This document shows, piece by piece, positions 1 through 5,970 of a stretch of 6,395 nucleotides of DNA. Positions within the stretch are counted from its first letter, which is position 1. Each line of letters starts with the position of its first letter. The position numbers and the translations under genes were made by a program. The stretch is from Thermoleophilia bacterium (lineage in GTDB: Bacteria; Actinomycetota; Thermoleophilia; Gaiellales; Gaiellaceae). The DNA lies in assembly GCA_025933895.1 (NCBI GenBank), contig JAICZB010000151.1:1-6395 (forward strand). The letters run 5' to 3'. The notes below the pieces were generated by a model that had not been told where the DNA came from, searched no databases, and worked only from the letters and a program-made list of their open reading frames with translations.

Positions 1-39
1 GAACACCGCAATCAGCAGCAGGTCGAGGTCGGCGAGCAT
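1..39 (-). CDS. N-terminus of an unidentified protein, possibly an IS transposase (runs off left edge)
   Basis: An ATG at 39-37 on the minus strand opens 13 codons to the window edge, reading MLADLDLLLIAVF. A strong Shine-Dalgarno (AGGGGG, complement of about 45-50) sits 5 bases before the ATG, which is the main reason to believe the start. The short Asp/Leu-rich opening resembles the beginning of some actinobacterial DDE transposases (LDxLLTAxY/F type), but it would also suit the first helix of other proteins. Thirteen residues cannot decide. If it is an insertion sequence, its right end should lie between here and about base 153, close to the first palindrome. The gene diverges from the lyase at 286. 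Confidence 0.4.
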   Translation of the reverse strand, partial: MLADLDLLLIAVF

Positions 40-110
40 CGTGGCCCCCTTCGGTCGACGGTGACAACAAGCCACCGCCGACTTCGACCGGCTGCTTCTG
101 GTCCCTACAT

Positions 111-126
111 CACGGCCGAAGCCGTG
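111..126. other. Small perfect hairpin
   Basis: CACGGC at 111-116 pairs exactly with GCCGTG at 121-126 around a four-base CGAA loop. It lies in the non-coding stretch upstream of the left-edge gene. No T-run follows on either strand, so it is not a convincing intrinsic terminator. It could be part of a 5' leader or of an IS end, or be chance in GC-rich DNA. Confidence 0.25.
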
Positions 127-152
127 GAACTACTCATCTAGGGCCTGTCGAG

Positions 153-175
153 CCTAGTAACAGACTGTTACTAGG
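153..175. promoter_or_regulatory. Palindromic operator candidate, copy 1 (TetR-like)
   Basis: A perfect 23-base inverted repeat: arms CCTAGTAACAG and CTGTTACTAGG around a central A at 164. It is AT-rich against very GC-rich surroundings, and a second copy with one mismatch over 21 bases occurs 80 bp downstream. Long, nearly uninterrupted palindromes with GTAACA/TGTTAC arms are typical of TetR-family repressor sites, including those controlling acyl-CoA catabolism in actinobacteria. That assignment is inference; no regulator gene lies in the window. Being the distal copy, it may serve a divergent transcript to the left or a looped or cooperative complex with copy 2. Confidence 0.65.
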
Positions 176-233
176 TGATGCGGGAGGCGGCTCGGCTCCA
201 TCGTCGTCCCGTCCCTTTTCGCCACTGCCTTAG

Positions 234-254
234 CTTGTAACAGACTGTTACTAG
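234..254. promoter_or_regulatory. Palindromic operator candidate, copy 2, upstream of the lyase gene
   Basis: The same palindrome as copy 1, with one change in the left arm (T instead of A at 236). The core GTAACAG-A-CTGTTAC at 237-251 is a perfect 15-base palindrome, and 237-254 is identical to 157-174. Its centre (244) is 42 bases before the lyase ATG, so a bound repressor would block promoter or early transcript. A weak TAnnnT -10 candidate, TAGCTT at 231-236, abuts it, but I see no good -35 box. The likely logic is repression relieved by an acyl-CoA or related ligand, by analogy with TetR regulators of fatty or branched-chain acid catabolism (inference). Confidence 0.65.
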
Positions 255-285
255 CGAGCCCGGGCCCAGGGAGTACGCTCGGCCG

Positions 286-1146
286 ATGCGGGTTCTCCTC
301 TGCGACGTCGGGCCGCGGGACGGTCTCCAGAACGAGGCGGAGGTGCTGCCGCCCGAGACGCGGGCGGAGCTCGTCGACCGGCTCGCGGCGGCCGGGTTGC
401 CGCGGATCGAGGCTGTCAGCTTCGTCCGCGCCGACCGCGTCACGCAGATGGCCGACGCGGAGCAAGTGATCGAGCGGGTGCACGCGCGCGAGGGCGTCGA
501 GCTCTCGGGTCTCGTGCTCAACGAGCGCGGCTGGGAGCGATTCGCCGCGGCCGGGCTCGACCGCGTCAACGTCACCCTCGCGGCGACCGAGACGTTCAAC
601 CTCCGCAACGGGAACGCGACGCTCGCAGAGGCGATCGAGCGGGTGGAGTCGATCCTCGCGGCGGCCGGGCATACGCCGGCCACGGTCACGATCTCGTGCT
701 CCTTCGGCTGCCCGTTCGAAGGACGCGTCGATCCCGGCAACGTCGCCGAGCTCGCATCGCGCTTCTCGGATCGAGCCGAGGTGGTCCTCGCCGACACGAT
801 CGGCGTCGCGACTCCGTCGGCGGTTCGCTCCCTCCTGGAGCAGGTGCGGGCCGCCGGCTTCCACGGCCACAACACGCGCAACACCGGTTACGCCAATTGC
901 CTCGCGGCCCTCGAAGGCGGCGCCCGAGTCCTCGACGCCTCCGTCGGCGGGCTCGGCGGCTGTCCCTTCTCCCCGCGCGCGACGGGCAACGTCGCGACCG
1001 AGGATCTCGTCTATCTCCTCGAGGGGGAAGGTGTGGAAACGGGCGTCGATCTGGATGCGCTCGTCGGCGTCTCGCAGTGGCTCGAGAGCGTGCTCGGCCG
1101 CACGCTCGAAGGGTATGTCTATCGCGCCGGGACGTGGCCGCCTTAA
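286..1146 (+). CDS. Hydroxymethylglutaryl-CoA lyase family protein (MvaB/HMGL-like)
   Basis: A 286-residue TIM-barrel retro-Claisen lyase of the HMGL-like family, near full length for a bacterial HMG-CoA lyase. The textbook reaction splits 3-hydroxy-3-methylglutaryl-CoA into acetyl-CoA and acetoacetate in the cytoplasm, the last step of leucine breakdown. Visible signatures are VGPRDGLQNE at 8-17 (catalytic Arg11-Asp12), FGCPFEG at 140-146, LADTIG at 168-173, metal-ligand His193 and His195, the Cys loop GGLGGCPF with Cys226, and Asn235 in ATGNVATEDL. The usual HxHDTxGxALAN segment is replaced by HGHNTRNTGYAN (193-204), a variant I have seen in actinobacterial homologues. The substrate could therefore be a related 3-hydroxyacyl-CoA. 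The ATG start has AGGGAG at 268-273, 12 bases upstream. Two operator-like palindromes precede it. Confidence 0.9.
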   Translation: MRVLLCDVGPRDGLQNEAEVLPPETRAELVDRLAAAGLPRIEAVSFVRADRVTQMADAEQVIERVHAREGVELSGLVLNERGWERFAAAGLDRVNVTLAATETFNLRNGNATLAEAIERVESILAAAGHTPATVTISCSFGCPFEGRVDPGNVAELASRFSDRAEVVLADTIGVATPSAVRSLLEQVRAAGFHGHNTRNTGYANCLAALEGGARVLDASVGGLGGCPFSPRATGNVATEDLVYLLEGEGVETGVDLDALVGVSQWLESVLGRTLEGYVYRAGTWPP

Positions 1147-2036
1147 GGCGCGTTCCCTGGGAGATCCGGGCCGTGCTGGCGCTGATCGTGCTCGACGGCG
1201 CCGCGGTCATCGCGACGTACTCGCGCTTTCCGGCGTCAGAGCTCTACAACGTCCACCACAGCGGCGTTGCGGCGGGCTTCGGGCGGGAGCTGGTCGCGCT
1301 CAACTTCCCGTTCGCCCTGATCGGGATTGCGCTCGTCGGCCTCGCCTGGCCGCGGCTGCATGGAACGCTGCGGCTCGCGGGAATCTCGGCGATCGCGCTC
1401 TGCGCTGTCGTCTACTTCGCGGTCGACCAGACGAATCTGGACGCCAAGCCGCTGAACGCCGTCCCGGCAATCGGTCTCGCGCTCGCCGTCGCGCTCGTGC
1501 TCGCAGTGGGAGTGCCGTCAGTGCCGAAGAGCAAGCGCGGCGACCGGGTGCGGATCGTCCTCGTTGCGCTGCTCGTCCTCTTCGCCGCGCCGGTGATCGC
1601 GGCCGAGCTCGGCTTCTTCCTCGACGGCGTCCCGGTGCTCGGTCGGATCTTCGAGACAGCGAGGCTCACGACGCAGCCGGGAGTCGCCGGGCTGCATCAC
1701 GCCGTCCACCACGGACAGCACCACGGCTGGGAGGCGACGATGCTCGCGCTGAGCGCCCTCGCGCTGTCGCGCCTGCCGCGGCCCCGCGTGCTCGACGCGT
1801 ACCTCGCGCTCATGCTCGCCTACGGCGTCGGGAACCTCGTCAACGACGACTGGCTCGAGCAGGTCGTCAAACGCGGGTGGACGAGCCGTGAGATGCCGAG
1901 CGTGCTCACGCCTGCGGCGAACTGGGGCTGGGCGGCCGTGCTCGTCGGCGCGATCGCGGTCTGGCTGCTGTGGTTCCGTCAGCCGAGCCGCACGACGCCG
2001 TCCCCCGCGAGTCCGGCGATCTCGTCCTCGGCGTAG
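1134..2036 (+). CDS. Polytopic membrane protein with HH-HH-HH motif, family not recognised
   Basis: About 300 residues with roughly seven or eight hydrophobic segments (near 12-28, 54-72, 81-97, 110-128, 140-158, 201-212, 219-235, 265-281), so an inner-membrane protein with no separate signal peptide. The striking part is GLHHAVHHGQHHGW (187-199): three His pairs spaced HHxxHHxxHH, plus HH at 41-42. Clustered His pairs of this type bind metal in membrane di-iron enzymes (desaturase/hydroxylase type), but I cannot assign that family. The GTG at 1134 overlaps the lyase stop by 13 bp and keeps a basic N-terminus. GTG 1173, with GGGAG at 1159-1163, is an alternative giving 287 residues. The last ~18 residues are Ser/Pro-rich and lie opposite the CoA-transferase 3' end. 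Probably co-transcribed with the lyase. Confidence 0.75.
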   Translation: MAALRRVPWEIRAVLALIVLDGAAVIATYSRFPASELYNVHHSGVAAGFGRELVALNFPFALIGIALVGLAWPRLHGTLRLAGISAIALCAVVYFAVDQTNLDAKPLNAVPAIGLALAVALVLAVGVPSVPKSKRGDRVRIVLVALLVLFAAPVIAAELGFFLDGVPVLGRIFETARLTTQPGVAGLHHAVHHGQHHGWEATMLALSALALSRLPRPRVLDAYLALMLAYGVGNLVNDDWLEQVVKRGWTSREMPSVLTPAANWGWAAVLVGAIAVWLLWFRQPSRTTPSPASPAISSSA

Positions 2037-3163
2037 CCGAGCTCGCGGAGGATCTCGCCGGTGTGCGCGCCGAGCGCCGGCGGCGGCGCCTGGTGGCGCA
2101 CCCGCTCGCCGTCGGCCGAGAGCGGTGCGGCGACCGTCACGAAGCCCCCGAGCTCTTGCAGGATCCCGAGCGCCTCGGTCTGCGGGTGGAGAGCCACCTC
2201 GCCGACGTCGCGCACCGGCGACGCGGGAACGCCCGCGGCGACGAGGGCCTCGAGCAACTCGGCCGACTCCCGGTCCCTCGTCCGCGCCTCGAGCAACGCG
2301 ACGAGCTCCGCGCGGTTCGCAACCCGGTCGGGATTCGTGAGGAAGCGCGGGTCGCCGGCTAGCTCCGGCACACCGAGGACGCTGCAGAGCGCGGCGAAGA
2401 GCTTGTCGTTGCCGGCGACGATCATGAGGTCTCCGTCCCGCGTCGGGAAGACCTGGTACGGAGCGATCTGCGGGAAGGCGCTCCCCTCTCGGCCGGGCAC
2501 GACTCCGGCGCCGACGAAGCCGACGAGCTGGGACGCGAGCAGCGAGATCGCCGTCTCGTAGAGGGAGACCTCGAGCGTGCGGCCGGCTCCGGTGCCCTCC
2601 CGCTCGTACAGCGCCGCGAGGATGCCGAGCGCCGCCCAGACGCCGGTCGCGAGGTCGATCAGTGAGACGCCGACACGTACGGGCGGGCCGTGGCTCTCGC
2701 CGGTCACGCTCATGATCCCCGACGCCGCCTGGAGCAGCGGGTCGTAGCCGGGCTGCTCGCTCAGCGGCCCGCTCGTGCCGAACGCGCCGATGGAGCAATG
2801 GACGAGTCGCGGGTTGCGTTCCCGCAGCTCGGCAGCTCCGAGGCCGTGCCGGTCCGCCGCGCCCGCGCGGAGGCTCTGCAGGAACACGTCAGCGCGGTCG
2901 ACGAGGCGCCGCACGATCTCGCGACCGCGATCGTTCCCGAGGTCGAGCGCGAGCGAGCGCTTGCCGGAGTTCGAGGCGAGGAACATCGCGCCCCCTTTCT
3001 CGAGAAACGGCGGCCCCCACGCGCGCGAATGATCGCCGGTGAGCGGCTCGACCTTGACGACGTCGGCGCCGAGCGCCGCGAGCAGCTGTGTCGCCGTCGG
3101 GCCGGCGAGCGAGGAGGTGACGTCGACGACGCGGATTCCCGCGAGAGGACGCAGCTCCGTCAT
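1979..3163 (-). CDS. Class III (CaiB/BaiF, formyl-CoA transferase-like) CoA-transferase
   Basis: A 394-residue cytoplasmic enzyme of the family III CoA-transferases, which move CoA between carboxylic acids through an aspartyl-CoA thioester. Visible features are the N-terminal Rossmann-like start with GADVVKVEP (32-40), SGKRSLALDL (66-75), a GAADRHGL stretch (101-108), GYDPLLQAASGIMSVTG (139-155), and the catalytic-Asp motif VGVSLIDLATG with Asp170, matching Asp169 of formyl-CoA transferase. Length is normal for the family. Substrates cannot be read from sequence. The ATG at 3163 overlaps the upstream GNAT stop as ATGA, so translation is probably coupled. It is the last gene of a five-gene minus-strand operon, and its final 58 bases are antisense to the end of the convergent membrane-protein gene. 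Confidence 0.93.
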   Translation of the reverse strand: MTELRPLAGIRVVDVTSSLAGPTATQLLAALGADVVKVEPLTGDHSRAWGPPFLEKGGAMFLASNSGKRSLALDLGNDRGREIVRRLVDRADVFLQSLRAGAADRHGLGAAELRERNPRLVHCSIGAFGTSGPLSEQPGYDPLLQAASGIMSVTGESHGPPVRVGVSLIDLATGVWAALGILAALYEREGTGAGRTLEVSLYETAISLLASQLVGFVGAGVVPGREGSAFPQIAPYQVFPTRDGDLMIVAGNDKLFAALCSVLGVPELAGDPRFLTNPDRVANRAELVALLEARTRDRESAELLEALVAAGVPASPVRDVGEVALHPQTEALGILQELGGFVTVAAPLSADGERVRHQAPPPALGAHTGEILRELGYAEDEIAGLAGDGVVRLG

Positions 3164-3675
3164 CGCTCGACGGAGTAGAGCCGGGTGGCATGGCCGAACA
3201 CGAGCACGTCCCGTTCGTAGCGCTCGCCGAGCTTCTCCGCGACGCGGACGGACCGCTGGTTTCCGGGCTGGATGAGCGAGATGAGGCGCGTGAGCCCTCG
3301 CTCGCCGAACGCCCAGTCGCGCATTGCGAGCGCCGCCTCGGTCGCGTAGCCCCGGCCCCAGTGCGCGCGGGCGACCGTCCAGCCGATCTCGGTCTCCGGG
3401 CCGCCGACCTCCCAGGTCTGCGGGTCCCAGCGCAGGAATCCGGAGCGTCCGACGACCCGCGCATCCTCCTTCCGCTCGAGCACGAAGAAGCCGATCTCCC
3501 ACTCGTCCCATCGCTGGAGCCAGCGCCGGATCGCATCCTCGGTTCCCGCAAGGTCCTTCGTCGCGCCGTCACCGATGTAGCGCATGGTCTCCGCGTCGGA
3601 GTACGCCTCGACGAGATCATGCGCGTCCTCGAGGCGAGGCTTGCGGAGGACGAGGCGCTCGGTCTCGACGATCAC
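3160..3675 (-). CDS. GNAT family N-acetyltransferase (RimJ/RimL type), copy A
   Basis: A 171-residue single-domain acetyltransferase. It opens with the typical TERLVLRKPRLEDA (5-18). The acetyl-CoA pyrophosphate-binding motif is HWGRGYATEA (105-114), and the late LISLIQPGNQRSVRVAEKLG (131-150) is the usual GNAT motif B region, with Asn139 and Ser142 in the NxxS pattern. The family transfers acetyl from acetyl-CoA to protein N-termini or small amines; the acceptor here is unknown. The start is GTG at 3675, overlapping the upstream GNAT stop as GTGA, with GGGAG (complement of 3684-3688) 8 bases before it. Its stop overlaps the CaiB start as ATGA. By eye it is about 45% identical to its upstream neighbour, so the two look like a tandem duplication. 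Confidence 0.9.
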   Translation of the reverse strand: MIVETERLVLRKPRLEDAHDLVEAYSDAETMRYIGDGATKDLAGTEDAIRRWLQRWDEWEIGFFVLERKEDARVVGRSGFLRWDPQTWEVGGPETEIGWTVARAHWGRGYATEAALAMRDWAFGERGLTRLISLIQPGNQRSVRVAEKLGERYERDVLVFGHATRLYSVER

Positions 3676-4208
3676 CGCGGGTGCTCCCAGACGACGTGTG
3701 GGCCGTTGTCGAACAGTTCGACCGTTTCGCCCGGCGTGGCGCCGAGTCGCTCGGCGAGCCGCTGCGAGCGGACGTTCGCGGGCGCGATCACCGAGATCAG
3801 TCGGCCGATCCCGATCTGAGCCCGAGCCCACTCGCGGACGGCCAGCGCAGTTTCGGTCGCATACCCATGGCCCCAATGCGCGCGGATGAACGCCCAGCCC
3901 AGCTCGGGCTGCGCGTATTCGCCGGCGCTGTCGAACGTCGTCAGCGTCCAGGTACGGACATCCCAGACGAGCAGCCCGGCCCGACCGACGACCAGGCCGT
4001 CCTCGCGCCGTTCCGCGACGAGCGGTCCGACGCCGTTCTGATCCCAACGCTCGAGCCAGCGGTGGATCGGGAACTGCGGGTCGTTCCGCGCGTTCGGATG
4101 GACTCCGCCGATGAACTCCATCGCCACCGGATCCGTGAAGAGCTCGAGGAACGCCTCCGCGTCCTCGAGCACGGGCTTCCGCAGCAGCAGCCGTTCCGTC
4201 CGGATCAC
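3672..4208 (-). CDS. GNAT family N-acetyltransferase (RimJ/RimL type), copy B
   Basis: A 178-residue paralogue of the following gene, with the same order of landmarks: TERLLLRKPVLEDAEAF (4-20), RWLERWDQ (50-57), GWAFIRAHWGHGYATET (104-120, acetyl-CoA binding), and LISVIAPANVRSQRLAERLG (137-156, with the NxxS pattern at Asn145-Ser148). Against copy A it has a loop about six residues longer near 91-101, before the beta strand leading to the CoA motif, and a different C-terminus. The loop may alter the acceptor. The start is GTG at 4208, five bases after the hydrolase stop, with no clear Shine-Dalgarno, so it is probably translated by reinitiation. The stop overlaps the next start as GTGA. Acceptor unknown. 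Confidence 0.9.
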   Translation of the reverse strand: MIRTERLLLRKPVLEDAEAFLELFTDPVAMEFIGGVHPNARNDPQFPIHRWLERWDQNGVGPLVAERREDGLVVGRAGLLVWDVRTWTLTTFDSAGEYAQPELGWAFIRAHWGHGYATETALAVREWARAQIGIGRLISVIAPANVRSQRLAERLGATPGETVELFDNGPHVVWEHPR

Positions 4209-4213
4209 GCCGG

Positions 4214-5509
4214 CTAGACGCGTCGGAAGAGCCGGCCGCCGGCGCGAAGCCAGCGCAGCGCGCCGTCGTCATCGTGGATGAAGTGGCCGCGCATGCCTTT
4301 CAGCGGCCCGGCCTCGACGTACCACCGCTCCGGCGTGTAGAAGAACGCCTCCGCGGGCGGCAGCTGCGGGCCCGGCGGCGAGTCCTTCGTCGGGAAGCCG
4401 CCGAGAGACTCGCTCTCGACGCGCATCCTCGCGTTGTCCAGCGGAGAGAGCGTGATGCGGTCGACGGTCGTCTCGAAGACGCCCGCGTATCCCTCGATCG
4501 GCACGTCCTCGATGGGCTGGGGCTCGTCCGCCGCCAGGCCGGCCTCTCGGAGTGCCGCCTCGATCACCTGCAGCCCGCCGGGCGAATGGTTGGTGAGCAG
4601 CGCCATCGCGAAGGAGCGTGCAGGCACGAGGACGAGCAGCGAAATCTGGCCGTTGGTGCCGCCCCCGTGGAGGAGCGTGCCGAAGCGATCCTGGCCATAC
4701 CAGGTCAATCCGACCCACTCGCCTTCCTCCGCCGTGGGCGCCTGCGGGATCTGCATGCGCGCGAGCGCCGGCGGTGGATCCAGGTGCAGGCGTGCGTAGC
4801 GAAGAAGGTCCGGCGTCGTCGAGGCGATCCCGCCGGCCGCGTGTGCGGACCGTCCCACGGGCCAGGGGCGCGCCACCTGGAGCTCCTCGCCCTCGCCGAC
4901 GTGACCTACGGCGAACCGCTCGGTCATGACTTCCCACGGCCAGAACGTCGTCGAACTGAGGTCGAGCGGATCGAGCACGAGCTCCTGCACGGCATCCTCG
5001 AAGCGCTTGCCGGTCACGAGCTCGACCGCGCGGCCCGCCAGCGCGAAGCCGGCGTTGTTGTATGCCCACAGCTCCCCGACGGGAGTCTGCTGCGGGAGCT
5101 CGCGCATACGCTCGACATAGACGGCCGCCGCGTCGTCGCCCCAGCCGGTGTCGTCGAAGTAGTCGCCGAACCACCCGCCGGTATGCGAGAGCAGGTGGCG
5201 CAACGTGACTCGCTCCGTCGCGTCCGTGTCCGCCAACACGAGGCCGGGGACGTATTCGCGGACCGGCCGGTCGAGATCGAGGTCTCCGCGGGCGACGAGC
5301 TCGCAGATCGCGGTCCCGGTGAACGTCTTCGTGATCGAGCCGACCTGGAAGCGGGTGTCCGGCGTCACCTCGAGCGGGTTCTCGATGCTCGTGACGCCGT
5401 AGCTCTGGTGCTGCTCCTCGCCCTCCTCGAGCACGCCGACTGCGACTCCCGGCACGCCGTGCTGCTCGCGTGCAGCCTCCACCGCCTCGAAGACGTCCAT
5501 CGCGCTCAC
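4214..5509 (-). CDS. Serine hydrolase, beta-lactamase-related (class C/esterase-like)
   Basis: A 431-residue member of the beta-lactamase/penicillin-binding-protein-like serine hydrolases (PF00144 type), which includes esterases, D-aminopeptidases and class C beta-lactamases. The nucleophile motif is SITK with Ser58 and Lys61. The second motif is Tyr150-Asn-Asn152 (YxN). The third is HGGG at 281-284, where class C lactamases have KTG; this favours esterase or peptidase activity over antibiotic resistance. LRHLLSHTGG (103-112) is a strong family signature. A C-terminal beta-rich domain (about 338-431) resembles the lipocalin-like tail of such enzymes. No signal peptide is visible, so it is probably cytoplasmic, which is atypical for a cell-wall enzyme. 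The start is GTG 5509, one base after the MaoC stop, or ATG 5500, preceded by GTGAG. Natural substrate unknown. Confidence 0.92.
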   Translation of the reverse strand: MSAMDVFEAVEAAREQHGVPGVAVGVLEEGEEQHQSYGVTSIENPLEVTPDTRFQVGSITKTFTGTAICELVARGDLDLDRPVREYVPGLVLADTDATERVTLRHLLSHTGGWFGDYFDDTGWGDDAAAVYVERMRELPQQTPVGELWAYNNAGFALAGRAVELVTGKRFEDAVQELVLDPLDLSSTTFWPWEVMTERFAVGHVGEGEELQVARPWPVGRSAHAAGGIASTTPDLLRYARLHLDPPPALARMQIPQAPTAEEGEWVGLTWYGQDRFGTLLHGGGTNGQISLLVLVPARSFAMALLTNHSPGGLQVIEAALREAGLAADEPQPIEDVPIEGYAGVFETTVDRITLSPLDNARMRVESESLGGFPTKDSPPGPQLPPAEAFFYTPERWYVEAGPLKGMRGHFIHDDDGALRWLRAGGRLFRRV

Positions 5510-5510
5510 T

Positions 5511-5963
5511 CTACGAGGTCAACGGGAGCATGATGGAGCGCTCGAACTCGATCACGGTCTCGTCACGCTGGTTGAGGCCGCGCGTGCGCACGGTGACGAT
5601 GCCGAAGCCGGACCGCGACTTCGACTCCCGCTTCCCGAGCACCTCCGTCTCGGTCCGGATCGTGTCGCCGGCGAAGACCGGCGCAGGTAGCCGCACCTCG
5701 CGCCAGCCCAGGTTGACGCCGCGTTCCGACACATCCGCGACGGACAGGCCCGTGACGAGCGCGAGCGTGAACGTCGAGTCGACCAGCGGCCGCTCCCATT
5801 CGGTCGTGGCGGCGTACTCCGCGTCGAAGTGGATCGGGTTCGTGTTGTGCGTGAGCAGCGTGAACCAGACGTTGTCGGCCTCCAGTACGGTGCGCCCGAA
5901 GCGGCTTCCGTAGACGGCCCCGACCTCCAGCTCCTCGTACGTGCGACTCACGCCCGAGATCAT
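5511..5963 (-). CDS. MaoC-like enoyl-CoA hydratase/dehydratase
   Basis: A 150-residue single hotdog-fold protein of the MaoC dehydratase family, which adds water to or removes it from enoyl/3-hydroxyacyl-CoA. The signature is FTLLTHNTNPIHFDAEYAA (34-52) with His45, followed by RPLVDSTFTLALVTGLSV and by NLGWREVRLPAPVFAGDTI, then KRESKSRSGFGIVTVRTRG. This pattern matches, from memory, the subfamily of mycobacterial Rv2499c-like and mesaconyl-CoA hydratase-like proteins, linked to leucine or C5-dicarboxylate CoA metabolism. The canonical Asp of (R)-hydratases is Asn40 here, as in that subfamily. It is the first gene of the five-gene minus-strand operon. ATG 5963 is the longest start; GTG 5951 is possible and would leave more room from the divergent gene. 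Confidence 0.92.
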   Translation of the reverse strand: MISGVSRTYEELEVGAVYGSRFGRTVLEADNVWFTLLTHNTNPIHFDAEYAATTEWERPLVDSTFTLALVTGLSVADVSERGVNLGWREVRLPAPVFAGDTIRTETEVLGKRESKSRSGFGIVTVRTRGLNQRDETVIEFERSIMLPLTS

Positions 5964-5970
5964 CGCAGCG

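Noticed and set aside
154..201. A 15-codon minus-strand frame (MEPSRLPHHLVTVCY) ending inside operator copy 1, with a purine-rich stretch upstream, as a possible leader peptide.
   Set aside because: It is very short and its stop is supplied by the palindrome; no attenuator structure follows. It is most likely chance.
256..270. GC palindrome (CCCGGG/GGGCCC) before the lyase as a hairpin or terminator.
   Set aside because: The symmetry is only 6-8 bases with no loop or T-run; expected by chance at this GC content.
1518..2798. Long open frames antisense to or out of frame with the lyase, CoA-transferase, hydrolase and GNAT genes (for example minus 1518-2798, plus 4274-5533, plus 3324-4217).
   Set aside because: They are Arg/Ala/Pro-rich low-complexity translations typical of shadow frames in very GC-rich DNA, with no family motifs; the opposing frames carry clear domain signatures.
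3164..3511. N-terminal extension of the CoA-transferase to an ATG at 3511.
   Set aside because: The extra 116 residues are the shifted frame of the GNAT gene; the family N-terminus (MTELRPLAGIRVVDVTS) begins at 3163 with an ATGA overlap.
4214..5509. Beta-lactamase resistance gene.
   Set aside because: SxxK and YxN are present, but the third motif is HGGG rather than KTG, there is no export signal, and the gene sits in a metabolic operon. An esterase- or peptidase-like role is more likely.
5823..5846. The MaoC catalytic Asp appears replaced by Asn40, suggesting a dead enzyme.
   Set aside because: As I recall, the LTxNTxPxHF pattern with Asn at this position is the norm in the Rv2499c/mesaconyl-CoA hydratase-like subfamily, and His45 is intact, so it is a subfamily trait rather than a loss.
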